From: Isoetes taiwanensis
Taxonomy: Eukaryota > Streptophyta > Lycopodiopsida > Isoetales > Isoetaceae
Length of the DNA stretch: 64,000 nucleotides
Reading direction: 5' to 3'
Assembly: GCA_021234155.1 (NCBI GenBank)
Contig: JAJEKV010000046.1
Location: 6,889,012 to 6,953,011, forward strand
Part shown: positions 26,370 through 39,524 of the stretch, in pieces
How positions within the stretch are numbered: position 1 is the first letter of the stretch
Layout: the number at the start of each line of letters is the position of its first letter
Translations under genes and position numbers: made by a program
The notes under the pieces: generated by a model
What the model saw: the letters and a program-made list of their open reading frames with translations, nothing else
Told to the model about the DNA's origin: nothing
Database searches by the model: none

Positions 26370-29300
26370 ATGGCTAAGTCGCAGGCATGGTTCCTTCCTT
26401 GTGTTTCGCCACGGGAATTTGGATATAGAAAAAGCCAATTTCTTTGTTACTGCACTAAATTTCCTGCAGGTAACTGCACCCACAAGATGATTATGAGTGC
26501 AAATTTATTGTTCTTGCAATTTCTGAATCTTTATCTCGTTGGCCTCAGAGGTTCTTTCAACAGTTCAATCATTACATGCGCAGAGGAAAGTAGAAAATGA
26601 ACCCCCGGAAGTTTCTTTAGCTAAAGGTCATTGGGTTAAGCTCATTTGCGGAGCAAGCTTTGAGGTAAGAAACAGAATATATTTGATGAATTTCTCATTC
26701 GTAGAAGGGACTTTCACAGCAGTAAAGTAGTCCTGCAACAATTCTAACTTAAAAAAGGATTGTCGGGACATTTTTTTTGAGGAGGGAAGTGAAACATATA
26801 ATAGCAAAAATAGCAGCTGGTGCATTGAAGATTCTGTTCTTTGGAGGCACTAAAGAAATGGTGGTTAGTATTTTGTGCCATTCAAGAGCTGATCTGGTTG
26901 CATACAAGCTGTGTACGCTGGTGACTTACGAAGACACATAAATTTTTGTGGAAAATATGTGCATAAACCGCTGTAGGACGTACACATTGTTACCTGAAGA
27001 ATTGTCTGGCTAGGTACTTTAACTTCTAACAGGCTTTTCGTAGCTGCAAATTGCTGGTATTGGAACATGCAGAGGCAGACGATAAGAATAATTATTGCCA
27101 ATATGGTTGCCCCCCTTTTGTGTGTAACAACAAAGAAAATTCTTTCAATAATAGCTGATATTTATGTAGAAAGTCTAATGCTCTTTATGGCTAATTCCTA
27201 ACTATGAGATTTGGTCCTGAATGCTGTTATCAATAACTAATAGGTTTTCCATGCAGGATGTTATTGATGTGAGGAACTTGTCGTTAATCTATTCCCTTGC
27301 TGGTGGTAAGTTCCTGGATGTGTACGTTGTTACTGCTTCTTAGAAAACTATGACTGTTCACGCTTCTTAAACTGTGATTCATTATTCTCAAGTGCAATTC
27401 TATTTGTGATATGCCCATTTTTTATATATTAATTTCTGCTTTTGGACAATGTCAGTCGATTGCATTGACTGTGCAGCAGATCCGGCAGTTATAAGCGCTG
27501 TCATAGATGGAATAGACATAGCTAGCAAACTTACTTTAAGCACCAGCGGGTGTTTTTGTAGACCTTGGATCATGATCAGTATCAACGATGATGAAGATGT
27601 ACACTTCCGAAAAGCAGGTAGAAAGCATAAATCGAAACTACTTATTTGCATTATATACGAGCTTTCATGCTGCAAATTATGTTTATTTCATATCTGTCAT
27701 ATCTGTCAAAGGAAATGTGAAAGGAGTATATCTGCCTGTGAATGATGGTGCTTCATGAGCTAAAGTCTAAGCCTACCCCAGGATCCATGTGCATTCACAA
27801 CTTGGCCATACGGCAAGTCTAATGGCATGACCATTTGTAATAAGATTTCTTGTTCATATCTAAAAATAAATGGAGTTGCATCTTTTCATCTAATACAGTA
27901 AAGCAGGAGAGTATCAACTTTTAATTATATATAACAGCATGCGAATATCTTTTATTTAGCCTTCATCTTCCTTCATACCTTGTTTGTATCTCACTTTGTA
28001 TATGAACTATCTCTAGAAAGGAGAAATATTCTCAAACAAAAGAATCCAACGGGCCTGAAGCAAACAGAAATAACTGATTTCTTTTCATCCAAACGATGAT
28101 AAGATGATAATGGAGTCATCGCAGAAGAGAAAGTATCCTGACCCTAAAGGGGTGACTTTGGGACTGTCTAAGATGATAAAACGATCAGCAGCCATGAAAC
28201 ATAAAAGGTCTTTCCAGAAGAGGCCAAGCATCAAGCACCAAGCATCAAAGCAAACCAAGAAGGGGTATTATGAATTACTTTGCAGCAGTCACAGGAACGA
28301 ATGTGCTATCTCCATCAAACCCTATCTGAGCAGATTCTTAGATTTGTTTGTTTGCATACTTTAGATAACAGGAGGATTTTCCTCCTGGAGGTCTTGAATT
28401 CTGTACTCATAGACCCTTCGGGTCTTATGTAGACATTAATAAATCTTTCTTTCTTTCTTTTTGCTCGAATGCCGAAGCAGGGAAACGAGTCTACATCATC
28501 TTGTTGATACAGGATTGGTTGTATTAAATGTTTCTTCACCGAATGTAAAAAAATTACCTACAAAATAAGTTGTAAGAGTTGATCATTTAGTTTCACTTTC
28601 TTGGGAGAACACAGATGGGTACTCTATTTCTATAAAGTAAATTTCATTAACCCTCCAAAAGTTATTCAAAGTTTATCTACATTAGTCTGTATCCAATGCT
28701 TTTCTGAAAGTCTCCAATGTTTTTATGAGTTTTCTGAAGACACATTTTTTTGACACATTACATATAATTGACCCTTTCTCCTAAGAGTACCACACTATAA
28801 GAAATGGGATATTTATTTGGAAGATGCTTATGTTCAATTAAAGAAACGTGCTGATGTTCTGCATACATGCCCAGTCTAATTGAAAACAAAATTCTCGTCC
28901 CTGCAGAGTTTGATCCACGGCTCTGTCCGCCAGATTGTTCTAGGCCATGTGAACAAGTTTGTCCAGCTTCTGCGATCTACTTTGAAACAAATTATGAGGT
29001 ATGGGTGGTGTCTTTATAGCTAGATATTAACATCTATGATCAATATGATAAGCCGTATTAGAAGTGGCATGCGAGGAATGCTGCCATCTCTTACTTTTTT
29101 AAGCTTTTTATTAGGATATGTGGAAGCAAGATAAATCTTGACGTTGATGAATTGCGTGTCACATTTTGATTGTAGGTTTGTTCCATTCTTCTTGTATCCA
29201 TATTTCTCATGATATCAGGCTTGCAATGCATGAAGATGACAGAATCGAAGCACCACATGTTGGATTTGCAAAATCAGCGTTATGTCACCTGGACTATTTT

Positions 29301-32300
29301 ATTCTTTTTTGCGAGGCAAATTTGTCACAACCAATATTTGATTGCAAATTCAGCACAAGGAAGATTGAAGTTGCAATATGGAATTGGAGTTCCAATTCTG
29401 GCATTGATAAAATTTAAAGACAGTTGAAGCCTGCAATTATGCTGCATGGAAAATCAAAGATAGCTGGGCATTTCTGTTCCAATTGCAATTATAGGGTTGA
29501 AGGCATTCAAGGAATCTTATGTAGGAACTCACAAATGCAACTTGTGCAATGCACACAAGGAGAAGCTACTTACTACAAGATTGTTGGAATGCAAAAGCAT
29601 TTAAAATACTGGTGGCAAGTGGGTTCTGTTGACGCTCTTCGTATGAAAGATATAGCAATAGTAAACATTTGTCACATCAAATGTTCCTACCTACATGAAT
29701 TCTTGCCAAACGCAGAGACCTTCCCAAATATGCGAATTTTCATGCATAGTTAATGAACTCTCTCAAACATCATGATGCCTAAGCGTCAAATGCTAGTTAA
29801 CAAGGAGTTGCTCCCATTTACGGATGCAGAATGCCATTGAGGGGAAAATGATATTAAAAAGGCAGCCACACAATTTATTGGCACATGGCAGTCAAGGTTT
29901 CCATGTCATTTTTGGGACAGGTTTGTCTGCATTCCATTTAGATAATGATCATCCAAGGTGATCACAAGAGGCAGACAAATGGTCTCTCTTGAATTCTTTA
30001 TCTGGTCCTTTTTCAGCTGCTTCAACATGTCTACATGTGTTTCGTGCAGGTTTGGTACAAGTAATTGAGCCCAAACAATGTGTGCCTTTTAGTATGTGCT
30101 GATTGGCTTTACCCACCTAAAGTTTAGCCGTAATGCTTGCACAAATTCCATCAACATCAATGTCCTCAAATTTGCCTATTTCTTGCTCCTTCAGTTGATT
30201 TTTTAGACAATGAAAGATTATATTAACGTCTAAGAAAGACCGCTTGGGTCTATGAGACCATATATACATCAATCATGTCCAGCTAGGGGCAGCCACCTAG
30301 AAATATTGCTTAAAAAAGGAAAAAGAAAACTAAAATAAAACAATGAAGTTAAGAAACTTTTGTCTTCTTGGCCACGGGCCCAAAGTATAAAGTGATGCCA
30401 GACTTGTTTTCTCTTTTGAAGGACTGCTTATGTTTTTCCTTTACTGTCCTCCTTCTCCTAGACACTTTCATGGTTACTCCTTTTGAGATTGGATGAGATG
30501 GTTCGGGAAGAGAACCTGCCTTCCGTTTATTATCATTATCACCTCCAATGAGAAAGAGAGTGATCAGCCTTTGTGTAGGATCGTTTTCATGTCCCACTCT
30601 TCCCCCAGCTTGCTCCTTCAATAAATTTCTTCTATGCACAGTCATTTGGTGAAGGAAAAGAGCTATACATTTCTGGTCCTCATAGGCGATCAGTTTGGAG
30701 AGGGAGGTAGGTTCCCGAAATAGGCAATGGAATAGTAAGATCTAGTAGCCAAACACATACATGCTGGTGTTAGCTGTATGCTCGCATATCCATATGTGCA
30801 TGTGACATGTATCAACTGTACAGCAAATGCAGGTGTTTTTCTATAGGACATCTAGTACCTCCATTTCCATACTTGCTCATTAGATCAGTTAATAATTGCC
30901 CAATTTGACCTCCTCCTTTGGTGTTTTACCAAGCTTCTCGCTATACACTTGTCCTTGAAGCAGGAAAGTAAACTTTAATAAAACTTGCAGACAGGTTTTC
31001 AAAAATCTAGAAAATTTTATTTAAGTTTCAAAATCAACCCAGTGTACCTAAGATAATGCTGGGAGCCTCATCTCCCTAATTACCTTGTTGTTTTCCATGA
31101 GTTTTAAAGTTTTCAGGGTGGTGTATTGATTGCAGGGAGGTGTTATCCCAGAGCTGCTATGGATGGGGCTGCATTCCTATTTGTCCAATAGATAACATTA
31201 GTAAGTATGAGACCAATTCAGTAGTTGAGGCCTTTCTTGGAAGCCTGCTCTTTGTCAATTGATGTGTATTGCATAAGTCTTGCTATTTTACATGATAGAA
31301 GTCTCTGATTCCACAGTTCCAGCAATAAACCAAACATGTGGACGACAAATGGATTTATCTGTGCCTGTCAGCCAATTTTGTAAAAGACACTATGCCTAAA
31401 TTGCGATAATCAATTCAACAAACATACAGACAAGAATGTGATCGATAATTAGACTGGCATTCTGTTAGTCTCAAACTGAATGAATTCATGACAGAGGATG
31501 TCTTATTAGTTAAGCACACAGATGTCCACATGGCTGCCCACATACGCATGAAATATATGTTGTAAAAAGTTAGGAGTATATTTGGAGGTCAGTAACAAAT
31601 CATTCCCTGCGTGGACTTGGTTTTCTATATCAGGGATGTACCACAGAATACCAATCAATTCATCAACTTCCTCCCTCCCTGCCATTTAGTGCCAAACTTC
31701 CAATTGTCAAAATTTTGAATTCCTGTCAATTTGAAGGCTTATTTTGATCAAGGAGATCCATTTTGTACCTCTCTTTGTGTAATTAGGTATCTGTGTGCCA
31801 ATTGAATTGGAGATTTTTTTTTCGAAAACTCATTCTTCTGGCTGGGCCCATTTTCCAATATGGGATTGTCTTGTTTTTACGGCATTTCTGTATTTTATCT
31901 CATTGCATTCGATGCGTTTATCTAGTTTCATAGACCTGAAGGGTGTCCAGTGGAAGTTAATAAGTAAGGTTGCTCGTTTGTCTTTCCATCCAGACCACTT
32001 GCTTGTGATAAAATTTACCATCTTCCAAAATGGCATAGGCATACATATCAATTGCAGAGATTACACTCAAGCCGCACTTTCTACCATACAGATTTCATGG
32101 ACCCTGATCGTTAACTCCACCATTCTGCATCTTATGAATGGGGTCTGCAAGGGATAGATGCTTGTACTTGTTTACCAAGACTACAAGCAGCACACTCAAG
32201 TTCCTTGGTAGTAAGTTTAGCCATTTCTTGAACCATATTGAGTTTAGATGCTGTAAGGCTGCAAGATGTATACCGTGCATGCAACAAGGACTGGTGTTTT

Positions 32301-34958
32301 AGGAACAGCAAGATGAAGAGATGATTCAGTTGAAACCCCTGTTTCATGTGAAACCACTCTTATATAATATCCAGAATATACAATCCTTCCTCATTAAGTT
32401 GACCTTTGGCAGTAAGTCCTAATAGCTTGATGTCAATAAAAATCCAAAGGATTCCTGTGGAGAATGTGCACAAGACCATTTGAAAACAGAACCCGATAAC
32501 CTATCTTTTTATCAAAGTCACTTACATTAAGAAAATTCACAAGTAATCCAGGAAGAGGACCCAATAACCTATCTTTTTATCAAAGTCACTTACATTAAGA
32601 AAATCACAAGTAATCCAGGAAGAGGATAACATCTTCAACTCGTAGAGTAAGACAATTCGTGGTATGAAGGGATACATCTCTCTTTCCAGTAAACTTGGCT
32701 TGATTTCCATCTGCCACCTTCGCCACTCCTTTATCATAGGATTGATATGTCGAAAAGTATTTGACTGGCCTGCCAAATTCTTGGTTCCACAGAATCCAGA
32801 AGCCAAGTTTTGTGGTGCAACTCCTTTGCAGCTACCTCAAGAAATTGGATTTTTTCTTCCGCCAAATCAATATGAGAAACTTGAGCAGTAACTTCATGAG
32901 AAGAATTTACTTTCTGCTTGGATTCTTTATCTTTAAGAAATTCAGCAATATCTTTAAGAAGTTTCTTACAATCTCTTTTAATATGGCCCTTTTTGTTACA
33001 ATACCAGCAAGTAAATGGTTGTCAAGATTCAGGCTTGGAATCTGGTCTAGAATCTGGTTTAGGGTCATGAGAAGACGGTGTATGTGTGAGATGCAGCAGT
33101 AGAGGTAGAGAAATGATCAGATGAAAAAACTAAAGGATTCATACTAGGTGCTGGTTTTAGAAAACTAGCCTCCATCTGAACATACCTTTTATGTCCTTGT
33201 TCAACATCTACAAGTTTTTGCTGAAGCTGATTGAATGTAGTGGTGATTTTATCCTGCAGCTTGTAATAATCAGTGATTCTTTGGTATTCACAAGGTAAAC
33301 TTGGGAGCATGCTGAATAAGAATAACATCTGTCATAGTACCACCTGCTGCAAGTATTTTCCTTCAATTCTTTGAACTGCTGCATCTAATCTCTCATATCA
33401 GTGCATTCTGCCTATTTGGGGTTGTCCATCTTACTTTGAATAATAAGCTGTGCCTGGACCTTGCTGAATACAGTTACATTGAAGGAGATCAAGAGCTGTA
33501 GAAAAGATTTATAAACTTCGAAGGTCCCTCTGAATATTTGTGCATATGCATGCCTTGAGATGATTCCATCCCTTGAAATCCGCCTTCTCCATCAGGTATG
33601 GTAGGATTCAAACCTGTTTGAAAGACATCACCGAAATGCATCTCACCAGGTTAAATAATTGTGAATGTCAAGCACATGATGTGTAAAGTGTAAAATATCC
33701 CATGGAAAATGCCATTTTGACACGAAAAACGAAATACAAAGTGATAAAACCGGACCAAGACAATGCAGATCTTGTAGATCCTAGCAAATCAACTCAAGTC
33801 TGATATAGATCGAAGCAAAGAGATGTAAATTGATACAGATCCAGTCAGATCCAGGCAAAAGAAGACAGATCCAGATGAAGTTGAGATAATTCCATGGATC
33901 AAGAACCACAAATGACTTTGAATTTTCCATACTTAACTGATAATCAGATGAGTTGCTGATCAGCAATCATTTATAAAGGGAAAGACTGGCACACTGATGA
34001 AAAATCTTGCAAGTTTGGAGCAAACTGTGCAGAGACCTCCACAAATTTGTAGCACTCTAGACTCGTTCTGAACTCATAGTAATGCAATTCAGTCCTGATC
34101 TGAACAAGGTCTTTAGCAAATGCAAGAGAATTTGAAGCCAAATTTCCTGCTCAGATCCGACACCTCCAACTGATCCAGCGGCTCATTGTCAACACTCATT
34201 TTCATCTCACATTGAAGCTCTGATACTGATGTAGATCTGATATGAATATATGCAAGAATAATGCCACTGAGATAATTAGTCATTTAAAAGAGTATGATGT
34301 GTATGCTAACAGATACCATGACAAACATTTTCATTAAGCAAGAAAAAAAAATGCCATCAAAAAGTCAAAGAGCCAATCTGTTTACATAACGACTGATACC
34401 GCTTCCATGTATCCTCATAAAAGCCGACACTAATGTCACACTGAGTTGTATGTAGTCATTAATAAAGTTATCTTTTGAACAGAATTAAGTTATGTAATTT
34501 GAAACTTAGATTCAGCCAGAAGTCATTAGAAACATGAACCATGTATTTCGTAAGCAGCTTTAAGTTCTACACAAGGAATGCTGTATTTGTGGCAGGATTG
34601 TTAGAAACCCACAAGTTCAGGCATTGGAAATACATACTGCTGCAAGGTATGTGTATAGAAATCAAATTCAGTTTAACAGTACAAGGTGCACATGGGTTGA
34701 ATCTTATCAAGGGAACAAGATGAAAGAAAAGGATAACGGCTATTGCTATTCACGTTTCTGCTGCTATTCATTTTTGATTCCATGTGACAAGGCATTGCCG
34801 TGCCTATGGCATCATGTAGTCGATTCCAGACACTCAAGGTTCTTTTACATGGTATATTTAATGTCAAATATCCGTGTTCTGTTTGCAGGAACTTGAAGTC
34901 GTTTGAAAAGTTAGTAACATCTTTATCTCATGCAACAGACAAACTTAAACCAATTGCA
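26370..34958 (+). CDS. LdpA-like: LdpA-like Fe-S protein, exons 1-8, copy A
   Basis: Homologue of cyanobacterial LdpA, an iron-sulfur protein that links redox and light state to the clock period. Exons: 26370-26469, 26549-26664, 27257-27305, 27456-27617, 28907-28998, 31136-31200, about 34558-34646, and 34889-34958, with GT-AG borders and matching phases. Exon 1 (MAKSQAWFLPCVSPREFGYR) looks like a plastid transit peptide. Family blocks follow: GHWVKLICGASFE, RNLSLIYSLAG, DCIDCAADPAVISAV, RPWIMISINDDEDVHFRKA, and the first cluster ligands CPPDCSRPCEQVCP (Cys149, 153, 157 and 161 of the full model). Exons 1-5 are open here. Exon 6 is 5 bases short and exon 7 is altered, so this copy cannot continue in frame. 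I know the role only from cyanobacteria; the plant function is inferred. Confidence 0.85.
28061..28470 (+). mobile_element. LINE 3' end in intron 4
   Basis: Plus-strand tail of a LINE inside an LdpA-like intron. It has a basic C-terminal frame (28104-28364, KGVTLGLSKMIKRS and KHKRSFQKRP), a 3' region with a small palindrome (GACCCTTCGGGTC), and a (TTTC)n end near 28450. The basic block aligns with the minus-strand LINE at 30220-30740 (KGVTMKVSRRRR, KHKQSFKR), and the 3' regions also match. Just upstream, in another frame, QTEITDFF (28061-28084) matches a PCNA-binding motif. A near-identical copy lies in unit B near 45310-45720. Confidence 0.65.
28999..31135 (+). other. LdpA-like intron 5, copy A
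   Basis: Large intron. Apart from the antisense LINE end at 30220-30740 it holds small frames at 29166-29753 that I do not recognise. Their unit B copies carry the same frames apart from single-base changes. Confidence 0.5.
30220..30740 (-). mobile_element. LINE 3' end on minus strand (intron 5)
   Basis: Minus-strand C-terminal LINE fragment ending in a basic tail (VSRRRRTVKEKHKQSFKR, then SGITLYFGPVAKKTK). Its 3' region shares the palindromic GACC...GGTC motif with the LINE end at 28380-28470. The sequence at 58110-58330 is clearly related (the same CACCTCCAATGAGAAAGAG and GGTGAAGGAAAAGAGC blocks), so this is one dispersed family. It is repeated in unit B near 47470-47990. Confidence 0.68.
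32100..34230 (-). mobile_element. Antisense Copia-type retrotransposon relic (intron 6)
   Basis: Minus-strand fragments in Copia order. A primer-site-like TATCAGAGCTTC lies at 34213-34225. A Gag piece follows (33065-33328, ITTTFNQLQQKLVDVEQGHK), then a CX2CX4HX4C zinc knuckle (CWYCNKKGHIKRDCKK, near 32960-33010). A pre-integrase zinc region follows, seen as LTTKELECAACSLGKQ near 32170-32220. Many stops and frame breaks show it is dead. A 68-base direct repeat (32493-32627) lies inside. The reverse-transcriptase part was not found, so the copy is internally deleted. It is duplicated in unit B at about 49350-51490. Confidence 0.75.
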
Positions 34959-34966
34959 GTAGGTAA

Positions 34967-34982
34967 ATAAGCAATACGTGTT
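34967..34982. other. 16-base filler at the unit A / unit B junction
   Basis: These 16 bases belong to neither unit's collinear sequence. They contain AGCAATACGT, which from memory equals the first ten bases of the reverse complement of the Oxford Nanopore ligation adapter. See the findings for what this implies. Confidence 0.55.
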
Positions 34983-37900
34983 AGTCTTAGGTGTCTAAGT
35001 GTGATTACATTCCATTGTAGTGTAAATCGCTATTCGCCATTTATCCTCGAATTGTACTATTGTACTATTCAACGCCATCATCTTGCGCTCATTCTATTGG
35101 CTGTTGACATTTACTAAGTACCAACTACCACATCATACCCTAGCATACAATTGATTGACGCACCTTTCAGATATTTCGAACGACCTCCGCACCTTCCACA
35201 GTAACTTTTAGGATACGCCTTTTCTCCTTGTGTCGCCACCCAGATTACCTCCCTAAGATGTTTATCGATGCGTACATGATATGTACATAAACATATCTCC
35301 ACATCCCACAATGCTAGAGCTCGCCTAATCTTACCTAACCATAACCGTGGTAGTTCTTTCAAACAAACCCATCATTTAAGTGTATTTTATATGTGGCTTC
35401 GCCAATCATTTTCCCAAATGGACAAAATACTTTTATGTTGACTTGTATACGCTTGTAATTTGATAGGGTCTCTACTATTTCAACCATTCCTTTAGTGCCC
35501 CGATAGTACTTTTAACCCCGTACATAACCTATGGTTTCACCTGATTGTTTAATTTTGACTACCATTACCCCACATGCGGAGCTTTTCTAAAGGCTTCTTT
35601 CACTACGGATTCCCGGTGTCCTCAATATCAACCATGCTTAGTCAATTAACCCATTTTTTAAGTTATCATGTCAACTTCAACTTTGATTACCCAAATGTTG
35701 TCGTCTTGGGCCCCACAATGAGATGGAGGCATCAAAATCTTTGATCACACAGGCAAACCCCCCCTATGTTCAAACCCCAGTCTTAAAGTCATGTCTGTAC
35801 GAGGTCGATGCCCTCAAGGCAAATCGGATCCTCCAGCCTTCTACTCAATATCTAGAATTGTTCCTCGCGGTAGGGTAACTCTTAGGATATGGACTACCGT
35901 CTATATATAATCTCACCCCTCCGATCTATACACCCCGCCTTGATTTTATCTGGACTTGAATTGCCATGTATTGCCCTCTTCCTGCTTATCCCTAAAGGTA
36001 TAATCGCCAAAGTCATCGATACGATTCTTCTTTTCTTCCGGGGATGCGATATTTGATACATCTTTGTTCCCAAAAATCGAATAAATGCTCAAATTTTATA
36101 ACGTCAAGTAATTCAAAGGTATCTAGAACCTTGAGTGGCTAAGCTCTCATTATCGTTATTCCAACACCTGCTCCAACCATCCCTGGATATTTTTGAATGT
36201 AATATCACCGTATATGCTAGACTTACTCTAGCTATTTCCACCGATTTAAACTCTTGTCATATCCCTTTGTACGACGATCTAAGATAGTCAACTCTAACCA
36301 TTGGATAGCTTGAATGCTTATCTCTGGTAATACCATACCTAAACCAATATATCATTATGCTTATTCGTTAAACCTTGTCAAGTAATATTTCACACACCGC
36401 ATTTAATATTCTACTATCTTCCAATATGACACACATCTCAATATCATAATCGACATCCTCGATATCCTCACTAGTGTAGTATTTGATACTACTAAACCTT
36501 CCAAATATCAAGACCGCCGCTGTTATTATTATATGATATAGTAACATGTGTGCACCAACCTAAGTCTAGACTCCGTGAGTAACTCCGCGATAGCCATCTA
36601 GCTTATGTTCACACCATGCCAACTTCATTTCCTCAACTCGGTTATCCGGTACCATAGACATGTTGTGTGGCTCTGACATCACACTTCTAGACTCTCTAGC
36701 CCAGGCCTGGTCTTGATCCTCAAGCTCTAGTCGCCAACCCAAGGGAAACAACAACCCCTAAGTCCTGGTAGTGGACATGTCTAACGCTCCAGTATAAAAC
36801 CTCATCTTCATTACTTCCCAGATTCATGCTGGAATGTGAACTAAAACTCTAGTATACATACATCCCATCTTTTCAAGTTACGCTTTCACATTAAACTATC
36901 CCCGTACTTTATATACTAACACATACCTCACTAAGTCCAAAGACACATTCTCCCGTGATGTTCATTGGGCCACCTACCTTGTTCTACCCGCACTTTGGTC
37001 TATTTAAAGTGTCCCTCCAAATTTCTATATTTGAAACGCTGTTTACACCAACTTTCAAGCACCTCTTCTTGTCTCCCACTTGTCATGGGTACATTACTTG
37101 CCTTCCTAATGTATCATTAGTTGAAGGTCAACTTTCCTTCATAGTCCGGGTTTCACCAAAGATCCAAATATACCTTGTAGCCTTTCGATTGGGCTACTGC
37201 TCCTACCAATCGTCGCCTTCTTGACCTTATATGGAAACTACGCTCCACACTATTCTCCACTGCTATATACTGCATCTCGATGCTCCTGCAAAGACATAAC
37301 ACATGTGTCCATTTCTTAATTTATACCATGGCTAATGGTCATGCATTTCACCAATGTCATGCTATATCCACGAGGCTACGTGGTCTTCTTAGTCATCTAT
37401 AATTGCGCCTTTTATTTCACCCCCTTTCAGAACACTCAATCTCTTTTTAAGAAACACAATATATGTGTAATTTTATAATCCATAAATTTATGGATCAACA
37501 TCCTCATACGACATTATTCTCACTGCCCGCTTAATCATATCTCGAACTCAAGTAGGTCGACATTCTATACCTTCACCACCATTGTCGAAACTCTACACTT
37601 CTAAAGTGATCTCCCTTTTCATGAGTCGGTATTTATAATCCGCTTTCCACCTTACAGAAAATTTTTAACGTGGGTTACTAGATAATCATAAACCACTTCT
37701 CCATCGACATACATGGTGCTATATCCAGCCTCCCTTCCACGCTGAATGGCAAATATATGCCGATGGTAAATTCATCCTCCGAATTATTAGGTCCAGTTTC
37801 AATCGCATAATAACCATCACATATCAATTTTCCTCCAAGATCCATCCAAAATAAGGATACCCAATACCAATCCTTATTCCCATCATTCAAGACTTCTACT

Positions 37901-38339
37901 TCAAGTAAGAGCCCAGGACCTCGCTAACCATTATATATAATAGCCTCAAGAAGCACTGCATGTTTATGCTCATTGTGACTGCCATGTCAATGTACTAATG
38001 TCTAGACATCTAATAAAAACTAAGGAATTAATATGTGCTCATGTGAGGTAAAGCTCGTTTTTAGTATTAGTTCACTCCTAAATTCGCTGGTCAATTAACC
38101 CAAGGAACCATCTATTATTCTATTTTGCAGCATTATCGACACAAGCCTTAGATCCATGATTTTAAATTTAGCTCCACAAAGGTTTCACCCATGGTTACTT
38201 AAAGCCAACAATATAGCAATTGGAGTTTTGCGACCTTAGAACTTTATTTGAAATTAAACCAATATTTAAATCAAATAATGAAGTCTCATTTTCTAAGGGT
38301 CTTGTACCGTGATATCGTGGTTTGACTATCACATGTACC

Positions 38340-38806
38340 CAATGTTGTTAAAACCTGCTTTTTATTTTAAAGCATCATAAAAATCTTCACGCTTTTTAAA
38401 GGATTTTTATGATTTGGTATGGCTAAAAAACAAAATTGTACATTCCTTTTGCACTACTTTATTGGACATATTTGCATATAAAGACGTAAAACAAGTATGG
38501 AAGCTTATGCTGCTATTAGAAATTATTATTGAAACAAAGATATCATAGCTTATTTTGCCATGCAAATCCTTTAAGAAAGTTCTCGTAAAACATTATTCTA
38601 GAGGTTAAAGAATTCTATTTAAACAAGTTCAAGAATATCATATATTTGGATTAAAAATCAATAGAAGGATTTTAAAGATTTTAATTTTTAAGGATTAAAG
38701 ATTTTTAACGTTTTTATATAAAGGATGCTTTTAAACCCTAAAAATTTTAAAATCTTCAAAATCTTAAAACGCTTTTAAAACTTTGATTTTGACGTAAATA
38801 ACATTG
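38340..38806. mobile_element. AT-rich MITE-like insertion, unit B only
   Basis: Bounded by short inverted ends (CAATGTTGTT at 38340 and the complement of CAATGTTATT at 38797-38806). It is rich in internal inverted repeats, for example ATCATAAAAATC (38374-38385) against GATTTTTATGAT (38402-38413). It has no coding capacity. It replaces about 65-80 bases of unit A near 21390-21460. No clear target duplication was seen, so the class is uncertain. Confidence 0.5.
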
Positions 38807-39524
38807 TTAAACTAACAAGGTTAAACATGAATAAAGGGGAAAGCTATTTAAACACATAGTCAAATATAATAGAAGGATATAATTATGTATGTTCAGAAAA
38901 CCCTTAATAGACTTAGATAATGTTACAAGGTTATGAATAATAAACACCAATGATCAGCAAGAATATATGAGTTGTTAAAATCAGAACAAAATAGGAAAAC
39001 AAAAATTTAGATGCAAAAATTACATTAAGGTCAGTCAGAATAAAATCACTACTTAAAAGTGAAGGAGAATATAATAGACATATGGTACATAGAAGTTCAT
39101 ATGATTAGAAATGACTCTACTAAAATGGAAGGCGAGATTAATAACCTTTCATTATAATATAACAACAAATAGAAGTTCTTTATATCTATACCTTGTTTTA
39201 ATATATAATCGCTATATATATGTATAGAAAGAATGATTTCTAAAATAGATAGATTGTGAACTCATCACCTAATGAAACAGTTGAGACTTCCACAAACTTT
39301 GACCCAGTTCACTTTTGACAGCCCTCTAAGCGATCATGTCCCGATCCATACCCCTACCTCTTTATATTCTAGAGTTATAAATTGATTATCAAGCCATTTC
39401 AAACTTAATCACTTTGAACATGACAACGCTTAAGGAGGGAGACTTCCTTCCATCGTAGGCGATGTGTTGCCCCGCAAGAGTAGTCTTCTTTGCGCCGAGG
39501 ACAACATCATTTTTGGGTGGGGAA

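Larger units (their letters stand above)
17971..34966. repeat. Duplication unit A (about 17 kb)
   Basis: Collinear with unit B (34983-52204). It begins inside the LARD interior and ends 8 bases beyond exon 8 of the LdpA-like gene. It includes the 3' LTR, the intergenic region and exons 1-8. Confidence 0.92.

Noticed and set aside
26160-26490. Longer upstream frame starting MQIDVTEGWL as the LdpA-like start
   Set aside because: In unit A it is stopped by TGA after QSM, and it is in the wrong frame to join exon 2. The ATG at 26370 gives a transit-like peptide and the correct phase.
31795-32157. Frames on both strands at 31795-32157 and 49046-49357 as genes
   Set aside because: They lie within an intron, overlap on both strands and show no recognisable domain.
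34889-34964. Exon 8 donor at GTAAAT after GCAGTAG
   Set aside because: It would leave one extra base and create a stop at the exon 9 junction. The donor at GTAGGT keeps the frame and restores IAVSVPD.
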